NCBI GenBank assembly: GCA_020636045.1
Contig: JACJYP010000010.1
Location: forward strand, 1-64,000
Reading direction: 5' to 3'
From: Lewinellaceae bacterium
GTDB lineage: Bacteria; Bacteroidota; Bacteroidia; Chitinophagales; Saprospiraceae
Length of the DNA: 64,000 nt
Part shown: positions 17,938-26,954 of the stretch, piece by piece
Numbering within the stretch: the first letter of the stretch is position 1
Layout of the letters: every line of letters begins with the position of its first letter
Notes under the pieces: model-generated
Database searches by the model: none
Told to the model about the DNA's origin: nothing
Seen by the model: only the letters and a program-made list of their open reading frames with translations
Made by a program: the position numbers and the translations under genes

Positions 17938-20384
17938 GGCGTGCCGGCGATCACCAGCGGCTTCGCCGAAGCCCTTCCGTTGTTCGTTTCGATCTTTATC
18001 CAGTACAGGCCGGCCGGCAAATGCAATGGCAATGGTAGGGTCGTGATATTGCCCGGATACGGCATCCCTTCGTAGAGTGTGTGCAACAGGCGGCCTTCCA
18101 TATCGAGCAAAGAAGCAGCGATCAACGACGCCGGTTCTTCGATCGCCAGTGTAAGTTCGGCGCCTGCGGCAGCGGGGTTCGGGAAATACTGAAATACAGG
18201 CGCCTCGTTCAGTTCATCCGCAGTGAGCGGCAGGTCGTCGATGTAAAAGGCGACATCCCACAATACATCGGGGAGCGGCAGCGACAAGGTGCCGTCGGTG
18301 ACGGCAACGGCTTCGCTGGAAAGCAGCGCGCCGCTCAGGCAATCGAACAGGCGGGCAGTGAACATGCCGTTCTCCACGTCCGGCACATGCAACACGGCGC
18401 CGGAGGCGGAGGCGGGAATTCCGTTGGTATTTACATAAACGTGATTGTAGCGGTTGTGCAACAGCCAGCCGGCCATTTTTCGATTGTCCGGCGATTTCAG
18501 CACGTAGGCATCCATCGCCGAGCCGAGGCCTTCGAAAGTGTATTGCAGGATGCTGATCCAGTCCGTACCGGTATTGTCGACTTTGATCGTGTGTTGCCCC
18601 GCCGGCATGTCGATCTGGTACACCTGGTTGATCTGCGCGTTTTGTTCCAGTTTTTTCACGCCGTCGAGCCAGATGGCGATCTTGGGAGACTGCCCCGTTT
18701 GCCCGCCGGTTGTCACGCGAAATTTGCCTCCTGCGGGGTTAGTGATATGAAAAACGGGCGGACGCCGGTATTGTGTGTTCCATTGAGCACCGTATAGAAA
18801 CTCGCTCAGCGCGCCCAGAGCCGGCGTAACAGCGCCGCCGGCATCTATGGTGAACGAAGTATCGGCAAGCGCCGCCCAGCCGAGGCTGGGGCTCAGGACG
18901 AGGTCGGCCGGAACGCCGCTGACCGACGCGGATGCCGGCATCAGGTTTTGCTGATCGAACGGGATCTGCTGCACCACGGAAGCCACTGGAGCGAAGTGGT
19001 AATAAAGATTTTGAGGCGCTACGTAGTTGTCCCACCACCAGGTGGCACCGGCGCCCATGCCGCCAGAAAACAGGGAACCCCACAGTGAATTGTGCAGGTA
19101 TATCCCGTTGGGGTCGAGGGAGGGAAGCCCTGACCCCGAGGTGATCAGTCCGAATTCGCCGGTGATGGTTGGTTTTCCGAAATCGTCGAGGTGCTTGCGG
19201 ACGTGGTTGGAAAGCACGCGTTCGAGGTTTGGCGATTCAACATACACATGGGTCTGGGTAAATGCGATCAGCGGGTGATTCCAGACTTGCGGATCGTAGA
19301 ACGACTGGGCATAACTGGTGCTCACCAGGTGTTTGTTGGGATCGATATCTGTCAGAAAAGCGGCCATCTCGTCGTGCCAGGCCGCTACATTCGCCTTGTT
19401 TCCTTCAAACTGGTCGGTCCAGTCAACTTCGTTGAACAGTTCCCAGGCCATGATGCTGCGCGAATACCCCCATCTCGCCACGACGTAACGGAAGCGGTTT
19501 TTGGTGAGGTCTTTTGCCGTTGAATTGGTAAAAAAATCCCAGGTATTGGAGCATGGGCCGCCGTTTGCGGCATTGTACGGACTCTCGAACCAGTTGGGAT
19601 TTACGAAGTTCGACACCTGCCCGTGGTGTTGCAGGCAGTACATCACATAGATGCCTTTTTCCGCGCAGTGATCGAACAACCAGTCGGTGTAAAAAGCCGA
19701 CTGCTGTTTGTACCTGCGCAGGCCCGCATAGCCGCTCACGTTGTTTTTCCATTCCAGCCCGAGCCCCCAGTGGCATTGCCAGATCCTGAAAAAATTGCCG
19801 CCGTTATCCGACAAATCGCCGAGCCAGTTCTTGTAATCCACATATGCATTGCCGTTGTACCAGCCGATATTTTCCCCAACAGGAATGAACTGCCCGCCAT
19901 CGTCGAACCGCAGATAGTTGGTCTGGCCGCTCCGCACGAAACCCTTGTTTCCGCCGGCAGGGGCCGCGGCTGTGAAGGTTTGTTCGGGAAATGAGCCCGT
20001 GCCCGATGCATTGGAACAGGAAAGGGCGTATTTCCAGGCGCCGGGCTGATCGGGAGAAAAGCGGACTTTGAAGCGCCCGGACCCGAGTGGGCTGATGCTG
20101 CCCGTCTGATCGCTGGTCAGCGTATATTCCTGCATAAAAAATCCGTCGACCTCCGTCGCGCTGCCGTCAGGCGCTGTGAAGGTGCAGACGACGCGTATTT
20201 CGTCGTAGTCGTAGGGATTTACCCACGACGCCGTTATGTCGAGGCTGAGTTCGAATTTACCCCATTGCTCCACCGTTGTGGCGAGCGGGGTGGCCGCATT
20301 GATCACGGGCGCCTGGGCAAAAGCCGTCTGTTGCTTCATCAGGAGGGCAAAGGTGCAAAATGCCGCGCAGTAGAGTTTTTTCAT
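17934..20384 (-). CDS. Secreted DUF5060/GH5-like glycoside hydrolase with T9SS tail
   Basis: An 816-residue exported protein (signal peptide MKKLYCAAFCTFALLMKQQTAF-AQA). Residues 30-135 form a DUF5060-type beta-sandwich (VEQWGKFELSLDIT ... YDEIRVVCTFTAPDG). A TIM barrel follows at about 145-470 with clan GH-A catalytic acids: E319 in AWELFNEVD as acid/base and E410 in ITGEFG as nucleophile. Residues 530-700 form beta-sandwich modules (ILQYTFEGLGSAMDAYVLKS). The end is a T9SS type A-like domain (FQYFPNPAAAGAELTLAI ... LPAGLYWIKI). DUF5060/DUF4038-type barrels act on diverse beta-glycans. Here the neighbouring GH26, GH130 and epimerase suggest a beta-mannan-type substrate, which is an inference. 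It is transcribed toward the HTCS gene. Confidence 0.82.
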   Translation of the reverse strand: MKKLYCAAFCTFALLMKQQTAFAQAPVINAATPLATTVEQWGKFELSLDITASWVNPYDYDEIRVVCTFTAPDGSATEVDGFFMQEYTLTSDQTGSISPLGSGRFKVRFSPDQPGAWKYALSCSNASGTGSFPEQTFTAAAPAGGNKGFVRSGQTNYLRFDDGGQFIPVGENIGWYNGNAYVDYKNWLGDLSDNGGNFFRIWQCHWGLGLEWKNNVSGYAGLRRYKQQSAFYTDWLFDHCAEKGIYVMYCLQHHGQVSNFVNPNWFESPYNAANGGPCSNTWDFFTNSTAKDLTKNRFRYVVARWGYSRSIMAWELFNEVDWTDQFEGNKANVAAWHDEMAAFLTDIDPNKHLVSTSYAQSFYDPQVWNHPLIAFTQTHVYVESPNLERVLSNHVRKHLDDFGKPTITGEFGLITSGSGLPSLDPNGIYLHNSLWGSLFSGGMGAGATWWWDNYVAPQNLYYHFAPVASVVQQIPFDQQNLMPASASVSGVPADLVLSPSLGWAALADTSFTIDAGGAVTPALGALSEFLYGAQWNTQYRRPPVFHITNPAGGKFRVTTGGQTGQSPKIAIWLDGVKKLEQNAQINQVYQIDMPAGQHTIKVDNTGTDWISILQYTFEGLGSAMDAYVLKSPDNRKMAGWLLHNRYNHVYVNTNGIPASASGAVLHVPDVENGMFTARLFDCLSGALLSSEAVAVTDGTLSLPLPDVLWDVAFYIDDLPLTADELNEAPVFQYFPNPAAAGAELTLAIEEPASLIAASLLDMEGRLLHTLYEGMPYPGNITTLPLPLHLPAGLYWIKIETNNGRASAKPLVIAGTP

Positions 20385-20792
20385 AGGAACGGTAAAGTTG
20401 CGGCAGGCTAAGCATAAAAGGAGTTGTGCCAGGCTGACACAACCCCTTGTTATACTCCTACTCGTATGAAGTGTTCGCTATCAAAGCCGGAAATATTGAC
20501 CGGGCAGACCCAAGGTCCTGATCTGCCGTTGAAATGATATTTCGAAAAGCCGGACCACCTGCGATCATTATTCCTGCAAAGTTCGGACCTGCAAAATAGG
20601 GACAAGGGGGACAAAACGATCAAACACAAGGGGCTTTTTGTTCGATCCGATTCATTTGTTGGCAAAAACACTTGTCTGTAAAATTTACCCCTCCTATTTG
20701 AACGGTTTACCCCCTGGAAATTGCGAATTCCGGATCAACCTTTGGCGAAAGGTTGCCCTTGGCGACCATTCACTAAAAACAATCTATCCGTT
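20385..20792. other. Divergent control region between the GH5-like gene and susC
   Basis: This 408-bp gap should carry promoters for both the GH5-like gene and the susC operon and is the expected target of the HTCS AraC domain. A hairpin at 20418-20448 (AAGGAGTTGTG and CACAACCCCTT, 9-nt loop, one mismatch) sits in the 5' leader of the GH5-like gene, 34 bp before its ATG. A short inverted pair, ACCTTTGG/CGAAAGGT, lies at about 20738-20753. No full TAnnTTTG box was seen before susC, so the operator cannot be placed. Confidence 0.45.
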
Positions 20793-23700
20793 ATGAAGCA
20801 ATTTTACCCTCTACAATTGGGGAAGCGGTGGTTCGCCATGGCACTTGCGCTGTGCAGCGCCGCCGTCCTTTCCGCGCAGATGCTCGATATCAGGGGTATC
20901 GTGACCGACGAGGCCGGTGAGCCGCTGGTAGGTGTGACCATCCGCGTGGTGAATACCACCGACCGCGGCACATCCACCGACGCCTACGGCGCGTACAGCA
21001 TACAGGCGATGACCGGCGAGCGCCTGCAATTCGTGTACACCGGGCATAAAGACCAGCTCCAGACCGTGCCGGCCGACGGCGCGCGGGTGGATGTGATCAT
21101 GGTCGCGAATGCCATCCTCAGCGAGGTGGTGGTGGTGGGCTACGGCACACAGAAGCGAAGCGACCTGACCGGCTCCGTCGCTTCCGTTTCAGAAGAGCAA
21201 CTCCGGGCATCGGTCGTGACCAACATCGACCAGGCCCTGCAGGGGCGCGTAGCGGGGGTGCAGGTGACCCAGAATTCGGGGCAGCCCGGCGGTGCGGTAT
21301 CGATCCGGATCAGGGGCGCGAGTTCCATCACGGGATCGAGCGAACCGCTGTACGTGATCGACGGCATCCCCATCCAGGGCGACGGCATTACGGTAGCCGG
21401 CTTCGACTGGGCCGGCGGCGCCAACGGCCAGAACCGCGTCAACCCGCTCTCCACGATCAACCCGAACGACATCGTCAGCATAGAAGTGCTCAAAGACGCT
21501 TCCGCGTCGGCGATCTACGGCTCCCGCGCCGCCAACGGCGTGGTGCTCGTCACCACCAAACGCGGCAAAAAAGGGGAAAGCAAAATTTCGTACAACGGGT
21601 TTTACGGCATCCAGTCGCTGCCCAACAGCCTCGAAATGATGACGCTGCCGCAGTACGCCGATTACCAGTTGCAGATTTCCGACGACCTCGGCCTGCAGCC
21701 GAACCTGCACTACCTGGATCCCAGCATTTTGGGCGCCGGCACCGACTGGCAGGATGAAATTTTCCAGACGGCCGGTATGCACAGCCACCAGTTATCCGTT
21801 TCCGGCGGCACCAACAAGACCAACTACGCGGTATCGGGCGGCTATTTCCAGCAGGACGGCATCATCATCGGCTCGGATTTCAACCGCTACACTGCGCGTG
21901 TGAGCCTGGACAATGAAGTGAAGGACTGGTTCAAGATCGGCGGCTCGCTCGCATACGCGAAAACCGAGGAAAAGATCACCCTCAACGACGGCGGAGACGG
22001 CGTGATCATGCAGGCATTGCTCAGCCAACCCGATATCGCCGTGCGCGATCTCAACGGCAACTATGCAGGCCCGGAAGCCATGTTCACCGCCGCAACTTAC
22101 AACCCGGTAGCCGCTGCCCTGCAACGCAACAACACCTTCGGGCGGCAGCGCCTGATCGGCAGCGTATTCGGCGACGTCACGCTTTTCAAGGGCATGACCT
22201 TCCGCTCTGAGATCGGCTTCGACGACAACCACGGACTCAACCGGGCATTCCACCCCACTTACCGCTGGGGGGTGCTGGTCAACACCGAAAACCAGTTGCG
22301 CCAGCGCGAGGAGAGCAGTTTTTTCTGGATTTGGAAAAACTACCTGACCTGGAACGTGCTGTCGAATGAAAAACACGACCTCACTGCCATGATCGGCCAG
22401 GAAGCGCAAAAATCAGCCTGGGAAGGCTCTCAGGTGACAAAAAAGAATTTCTCCAGCAATGACATTACCATCCTGAGCGAAGGGGAAGACGTCACTTCGC
22501 GCACATCCGGCTGGAAAGACGCGGCGAGCATCGCATCCTACTTCGGGCGTTTCAACTATAGCCTGATGGACCGCTACCTGTTCACCTTCACCATGCGCGC
22601 CGACGGCTCGTCGCGTTTCGGGCCTGAAAATCGCTGGGGCTATTTCCCGTCCGCCGCCTTTGCCTGGCGGGTCGGCAATGAGCAATTCATGCGCGGGCTG
22701 AATACCGACCTGAAACTGCGCTTTGGTTACGGCGAAGTGGGCAACCAGGCCATCCGGACCTATGCCTACGGCTCGTCGATCCTGGCGCTCAACTCTCCCT
22801 TCGGCACCGCCTACCGCCAGGAAAAGATCGCCAACCCCAAACTGAAATGGGAAACCAGCAAGCAATTCAATTTCGGCATCGACCTGGGTCTTTTCAAAGG
22901 CCGCGTGGACCTTTCGCTCGATATTTACAACAAGCAGACGGCCGACATGCTGCTGCAACTCTCCGTGCCCAGTTATCTCGGCGGCACCGATTACCAGGAC
23001 ATTCAGGCGCCTTTTGCCAATGTAGGTAAAATGGAGAACAAGGGCTTCGACCTTTCGCTTCATACATTCAACATCCAGGGCCGCAATTTTACCTGGAACA
23101 CCAACCTGACCTTTTCGCGCAACAAGAACAGGATCAAGGAACTGGACATTGCCACACGCATTTACTACCGCAATTTGTACTGGTACAGCGAATTCCAGAC
23201 GGCGACCAGGACCAGCGTCGGCGAGCCGCTCGGCCTGTTCTACGGATACCAGATGGAAGGCATTTTTACCGACGAGCAGGATATCCTGAACCACGCCGTA
23301 CAGATTCCCGACCCTGCCAACGATGGCAAAAACCTCGTGGACAAGCGTACGGGAGTCTGGATCGGCGATGTCAAGTTCAAGGATCTGAACGGCGACGGCG
23401 TGATCAACACGCAGGACCAGACGATCATCGGCAACCCCAACCCCGATTTCACTTTTGGTCTGAGCAATGACTTTACGCTCGGCAACTTCGACCTGACCGT
23501 TTACCTCACAGGCTCCTACGGCGCGGATATTCTGAACTACTCGCGCGTGCAGATCGAGGGCATGACCAACGTGTATGCCAATCAGGCGGCTACCGTGTTC
23601 AATCGCGCGCGTTACGGCCTTGTCGACCCGAACGGCTCTGATCTCGACCCGTCCAACGTATTCCTCGCGAACCCGGGTACGGATATTCCGCGGCCGACAA

Positions 23701-23996
23701 CAACCGACAACAACCGCAACACCCGCATGTCCGATCGCTTTATTGAAGACGGCTCTTACCTGCGGCTGCAAAATATCCGGCTCGGATACACTTTCCCGAC
23801 AGATATGAGCAAACGCCTGCGGATCGAGCGGCTACGGCTCTATGTGAACGCCCAAAACGTTAAAACCTTTACCAAGTACACCGGCTACGATCCCGAGATC
23901 GGCGCGTTCAACCAGGACCCGCTCCTGCAAAACGTGGACATGGGGCGCTACCCGACCCCGCGATTGTACACGTTCGGACTGGACGTCGATTTCTGA
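20793..23996 (+). CDS. SusC/RagA-family TonB-linked outer membrane protein
   Basis: A 1067-residue TonB-dependent transporter. The start is the ATG giving MKQFYPLQLGKRWF; the 24 codons before it are not signal-like. The signal peptide ends near LSAQ. A carboxypeptidase-regulatory-like domain follows (IRGIVTDEAGEPLVGVTIRV, about residues 35-110), then the TonB box region SEVVVVGYGTQKRSDLTGSV. The plug domain has LQGRVAGVQVTQNSGQPGG and VLKDASASAIYGSRAANGV. The barrel runs to the C-terminal aromatic-rich RLYTFGLDVDF. It forms the outer-membrane channel with the SusD protein 48 bp downstream and imports oligosaccharides, predicted to be manno-oligosaccharides from the PUL's enzymes. Confidence 0.97.
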   Translation: MKQFYPLQLGKRWFAMALALCSAAVLSAQMLDIRGIVTDEAGEPLVGVTIRVVNTTDRGTSTDAYGAYSIQAMTGERLQFVYTGHKDQLQTVPADGARVDVIMVANAILSEVVVVGYGTQKRSDLTGSVASVSEEQLRASVVTNIDQALQGRVAGVQVTQNSGQPGGAVSIRIRGASSITGSSEPLYVIDGIPIQGDGITVAGFDWAGGANGQNRVNPLSTINPNDIVSIEVLKDASASAIYGSRAANGVVLVTTKRGKKGESKISYNGFYGIQSLPNSLEMMTLPQYADYQLQISDDLGLQPNLHYLDPSILGAGTDWQDEIFQTAGMHSHQLSVSGGTNKTNYAVSGGYFQQDGIIIGSDFNRYTARVSLDNEVKDWFKIGGSLAYAKTEEKITLNDGGDGVIMQALLSQPDIAVRDLNGNYAGPEAMFTAATYNPVAAALQRNNTFGRQRLIGSVFGDVTLFKGMTFRSEIGFDDNHGLNRAFHPTYRWGVLVNTENQLRQREESSFFWIWKNYLTWNVLSNEKHDLTAMIGQEAQKSAWEGSQVTKKNFSSNDITILSEGEDVTSRTSGWKDAASIASYFGRFNYSLMDRYLFTFTMRADGSSRFGPENRWGYFPSAAFAWRVGNEQFMRGLNTDLKLRFGYGEVGNQAIRTYAYGSSILALNSPFGTAYRQEKIANPKLKWETSKQFNFGIDLGLFKGRVDLSLDIYNKQTADMLLQLSVPSYLGGTDYQDIQAPFANVGKMENKGFDLSLHTFNIQGRNFTWNTNLTFSRNKNRIKELDIATRIYYRNLYWYSEFQTATRTSVGEPLGLFYGYQMEGIFTDEQDILNHAVQIPDPANDGKNLVDKRTGVWIGDVKFKDLNGDGVINTQDQTIIGNPNPDFTFGLSNDFTLGNFDLTVYLTGSYGADILNYSRVQIEGMTNVYANQAATVFNRARYGLVDPNGSDLDPSNVFLANPGTDIPRPTTTDNNRNTRMSDRFIEDGSYLRLQNIRLGYTFPTDMSKRLRIERLRLYVNAQNVKTFTKYTGYDPEIGAFNQDPLLQNVDMGRYPTPRLYTFGLDVDF

Positions 23997-24044
23997 AAAC
24001 GGATCGAATGCCGACAAACTCACTCAATTCAAAATTCAGTAGCA

Positions 24045-25700
24045 ATGAAACATAAGATCAAACATCTCTCCGCGCTGCTCCTGGTGCTCCTGCTGAGCGC
24101 ATGCAGCAAAGGATTTCTGGATATCGAGCCGCAGGACAGGCTCACGATCGACAACTTTTACAACAACGAAAACGAGATCAGGGCCGCGACGGCTTCCCTC
24201 TACGGGTTTCCCTGGTTCGATTTCAACGATAAATTCTACTGGCTGGTGGGCGATTGCATGTCAGGAAACATGTACTATACCTACGATCAGGAAGGCCAGT
24301 TCTTTTATTTTTCCTTTACGGAGGGCAACGCCCACCTTTCCGCTGGCTGGAAAGGACTTTTCCGCGTGATCTCCTACGCCAACTCCATCATCAACGACAT
24401 GCCCCGCGCCGCGGGCGGCAAGGTATCGCAGGACGTGATCGACCGGGCGCTCGGCGAAGCCCGCTTCGTGCGCGGCCTGTGTTATTTCATGCTGGGTGAA
24501 TTGTGGGAAGAAGTGCCGATCGTGGAAAATTCGACGGAACTGGTGTCCAGCAACAACCTCTTTTTGCCCAAAAACACCCGCTCCAGCATCATGGAATTTG
24601 CGCGCCGCGATTTTGTATTTGCCGCGGACAATCTTCCCGCCGCCGACGTGCCGGGGCGTATCACCCAATGGGCGGCCAAAGGCATGCTCGCCAAACTGCA
24701 CCTCACCCTGGCGCAGAACCTCGGCGACGCCAATTCGGCCGATAACTTTAGCAAAGCACGGCAATACGCGGCTGATGTGATCGACAACAGCGGTATGTCG
24801 CTGATGCCCAATTACGCCGACCTGTTCAAAATTGAAAACAACAACAACGCCGAGTCCATGTTCGCCCTGCAGTGGATGGAAGGCGCCTATGCTTTCGGCA
24901 ACAGCCGTCAGGCCAACTGGGCGCGCAGCAGCCAGCTCACCGGCAACAGCGAGTGCTGGGGCGGTGGCAAAAGCGCCTCTTATGATTTCGTGCAGTCGGT
25001 AGAACCGGGCGACAAGCGGCAGTCCAGCATTTTCATGAGCAACGGCGATCACTACCCGGATATCCGTAGCAGCGACGGTGGCTATACTTACAAGATCGTG
25101 AATCGCGACCCTGCCGACCCCAACATCGTGCTGGAAGGCGCGGCGCCCGTACTCAACAATGCCAAAAAATACATCGTGGGCAGCGCCGACGATACCGGCG
25201 GGAAAGTATCGACCGGCCAGGCTACGGCGATCAACCAGTACATGCTGCGCCTCGCCGATATCTACCTCATTTACGCAGAAGCAGCGCTGGGCTCCGGCAG
25301 CAGCAGCGCCGACGGCAAGGCTTTGGAATACCTCAACGCCATTCGCCAGCGGGCGGGCCTGCCGGCAAAAACGGAATTCACTTTTGCCGACATCCTGCGC
25401 GAGCGCCGCGTGGAATTCGGCTTTGAAAGCAACTTCTGGTTTGATATCAAACGCTTTTACTACCGCGATCCGATGGCTGCGCTCGACTGGCTCAACGCGC
25501 AGCAACGCGAATACACCTACGTGCGGATCGTCACGCCTAACGCGCCCGACGAAAATACCGTGGCCGGCTACGACCTCATACCACCTGCCAGCCCGATCAA
25601 TATCACGGCTGCCGATATGAAACTGCCCATTCCGGCAGCGGACGTAGTGGCCAACCCGATGCTGGCGCCCGACGAACCCGCCGTCGATTATCCGTTCTGA
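24045..25700 (+). CDS. SusD/RagB-family glycan-binding lipoprotein
   Basis: A 551-residue lipoprotein with lipobox LLLSAC (mature N-terminal Cys at about residue 20) and the SusD N-terminal signature FLDIEPQDRLTIDNFYNNENEIRAA. Helical TPR-like segments follow (LGEARFVRGLCYFMLGELW; AKGMLAKLHLTLAQ), and the C-terminal RagB part has LADIYLIYAEAALG, YLNAIRQRAGLP and ILRERRVEFGFESNFWFDIKRF. SusD proteins form the lid over the SusC channel and hold the incoming oligosaccharide. It is co-transcribed with susC and the two surface glycan-binding genes that follow (43 and 18 bp spacings). Confidence 0.96.
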   Translation: MKHKIKHLSALLLVLLLSACSKGFLDIEPQDRLTIDNFYNNENEIRAATASLYGFPWFDFNDKFYWLVGDCMSGNMYYTYDQEGQFFYFSFTEGNAHLSAGWKGLFRVISYANSIINDMPRAAGGKVSQDVIDRALGEARFVRGLCYFMLGELWEEVPIVENSTELVSSNNLFLPKNTRSSIMEFARRDFVFAADNLPAADVPGRITQWAAKGMLAKLHLTLAQNLGDANSADNFSKARQYAADVIDNSGMSLMPNYADLFKIENNNNAESMFALQWMEGAYAFGNSRQANWARSSQLTGNSECWGGGKSASYDFVQSVEPGDKRQSSIFMSNGDHYPDIRSSDGGYTYKIVNRDPADPNIVLEGAAPVLNNAKKYIVGSADDTGGKVSTGQATAINQYMLRLADIYLIYAEAALGSGSSSADGKALEYLNAIRQRAGLPAKTEFTFADILRERRVEFGFESNFWFDIKRFYYRDPMAALDWLNAQQREYTYVRIVTPNAPDENTVAGYDLIPPASPINITAADMKLPIPAADVVANPMLAPDEPAVDYPF

Positions 25701-25742
25701 CGGAAGCCGGCGACATTCCTTTTACCATCAAATGCTGAAATA

Positions 25743-26936
25743 ATGAAATCTTTGATGAAATACCTGGCATTCCTGATCATACCCTCCGTGGTCATCGGCG
25801 TGCTATCCTGCAAAAAAGATGACAGCACGGCCTCCGACGGCGAGCCGGTCGTCTACTACATCCGCTCCACCGATCCCGGCAAATCCGACTCGCTCATTGT
25901 GGGCAGTTTCATGGGCAGCCTGATCGCTATCGTGGGCGACAACCTGGGCAACACCCGCGAACTCTGGTTCAACGACCAGCAGGCGACCCTCAACCCCACT
26001 TACATTACCGACAAAACCATTCTGGTGAGTGTGCCCAGCACGGTGCCGACGGTGGTGACCAACAAAATGCGCTTTGTATTTGCCGACGGCACCGAAATGC
26101 TGTACGATTTTAGCGTCAATGTTCCCGAGCCGTTGCTGGGCAGCATCAAATGCGAGTACGTACCAGACGGCGGCACGGTGGTGCTCGAAGGCGATTTTTT
26201 CTTCGATCCCATCAAAGTGGTCTTCCCCGGCGACCTGGAAGCGCAGGTGGTATCGCTGGAAAAGACAAAACTGGAGGTCACTGTACCGGCCGGGGCTACA
26301 TCGGGGCCGATCTCTGTGCAGACCAATTTTGGCAAATCAATTTCCGGCTTCCGCTTCCGCGACGACCGCAACATCCTGCTCGACTACGACACCAAAATTC
26401 ACGAAACCTGGACGGCGCCCATCGCCAACAGCGGCGACAACCCCTTACCGTCGCCCTGCGATGCCAACTACGCATTTTTCAAACACGCGGCCGACGGCGC
26501 GTGGCTGTGGACCAACGAACTGACCATGCAGTACTGGGCGCCCCGCGGTCGCGGCAACATTCCCGTGGCAACCGGCAATATCGATGACCTGGTGTTCAAA
26601 TTCGAGTGCAATGTGCCCGAAGAATGGCGCGACGTACGCATGGAGATCTTTTTCGGTCCATACGCCGAGGATCACGGCCGCGACGTGCAGGGCACCGTAT
26701 TCGCACGCTGGAAGCCCTGGAAGAACGGCCCGTACACCACCGACGGCTGGATCACCGTATCCATCCCGATGAGCGAATTCAAATATTACAAAGATGATCC
26801 GGACGATGACAATGGCACCCGCAAGATCGACAACCTGTCGTCGCTGACCAATGTGACCATGATGTTGTTCGGCCCTGCTGACGGCACCAACCCGGTTTAC
26901 GTCGCCATCGACAATGTGCGCATCGTTCCTAAATAA
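25743..26936 (+). CDS. Surface glycan-binding lipoprotein with IPT/TIG domains (SGBP)
   Basis: A 397-residue lipoprotein (lipobox VIGVLSC, Cys at about residue 23). Two immunoglobulin-like TIG repeats lie at about 35-130 and 130-210 (GSFMGSLIAIVGDNLGNTRELWFND; DGGTVVLEGDFFFDPIKVVFPG). The C-terminal domain of about 180 residues carries aromatic-rich stretches such as TVFARWKPWKNGPY and GWITVSIPMSEF. This layout fits the SGBP-B family that presents polysaccharide next to SusCD. Its C-terminal domain visibly matches that of the next gene (KPW.. GPY.T.GW.T..IP), so the two are probably diverged duplicates. Confidence 0.88.
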   Translation: MKSLMKYLAFLIIPSVVIGVLSCKKDDSTASDGEPVVYYIRSTDPGKSDSLIVGSFMGSLIAIVGDNLGNTRELWFNDQQATLNPTYITDKTILVSVPSTVPTVVTNKMRFVFADGTEMLYDFSVNVPEPLLGSIKCEYVPDGGTVVLEGDFFFDPIKVVFPGDLEAQVVSLEKTKLEVTVPAGATSGPISVQTNFGKSISGFRFRDDRNILLDYDTKIHETWTAPIANSGDNPLPSPCDANYAFFKHAADGAWLWTNELTMQYWAPRGRGNIPVATGNIDDLVFKFECNVPEEWRDVRMEIFFGPYAEDHGRDVQGTVFARWKPWKNGPYTTDGWITVSIPMSEFKYYKDDPDDDNGTRKIDNLSSLTNVTMMLFGPADGTNPVYVAIDNVRIVPK

Positions 26937-26954
26937 TTCAAAACTGCGAAAATC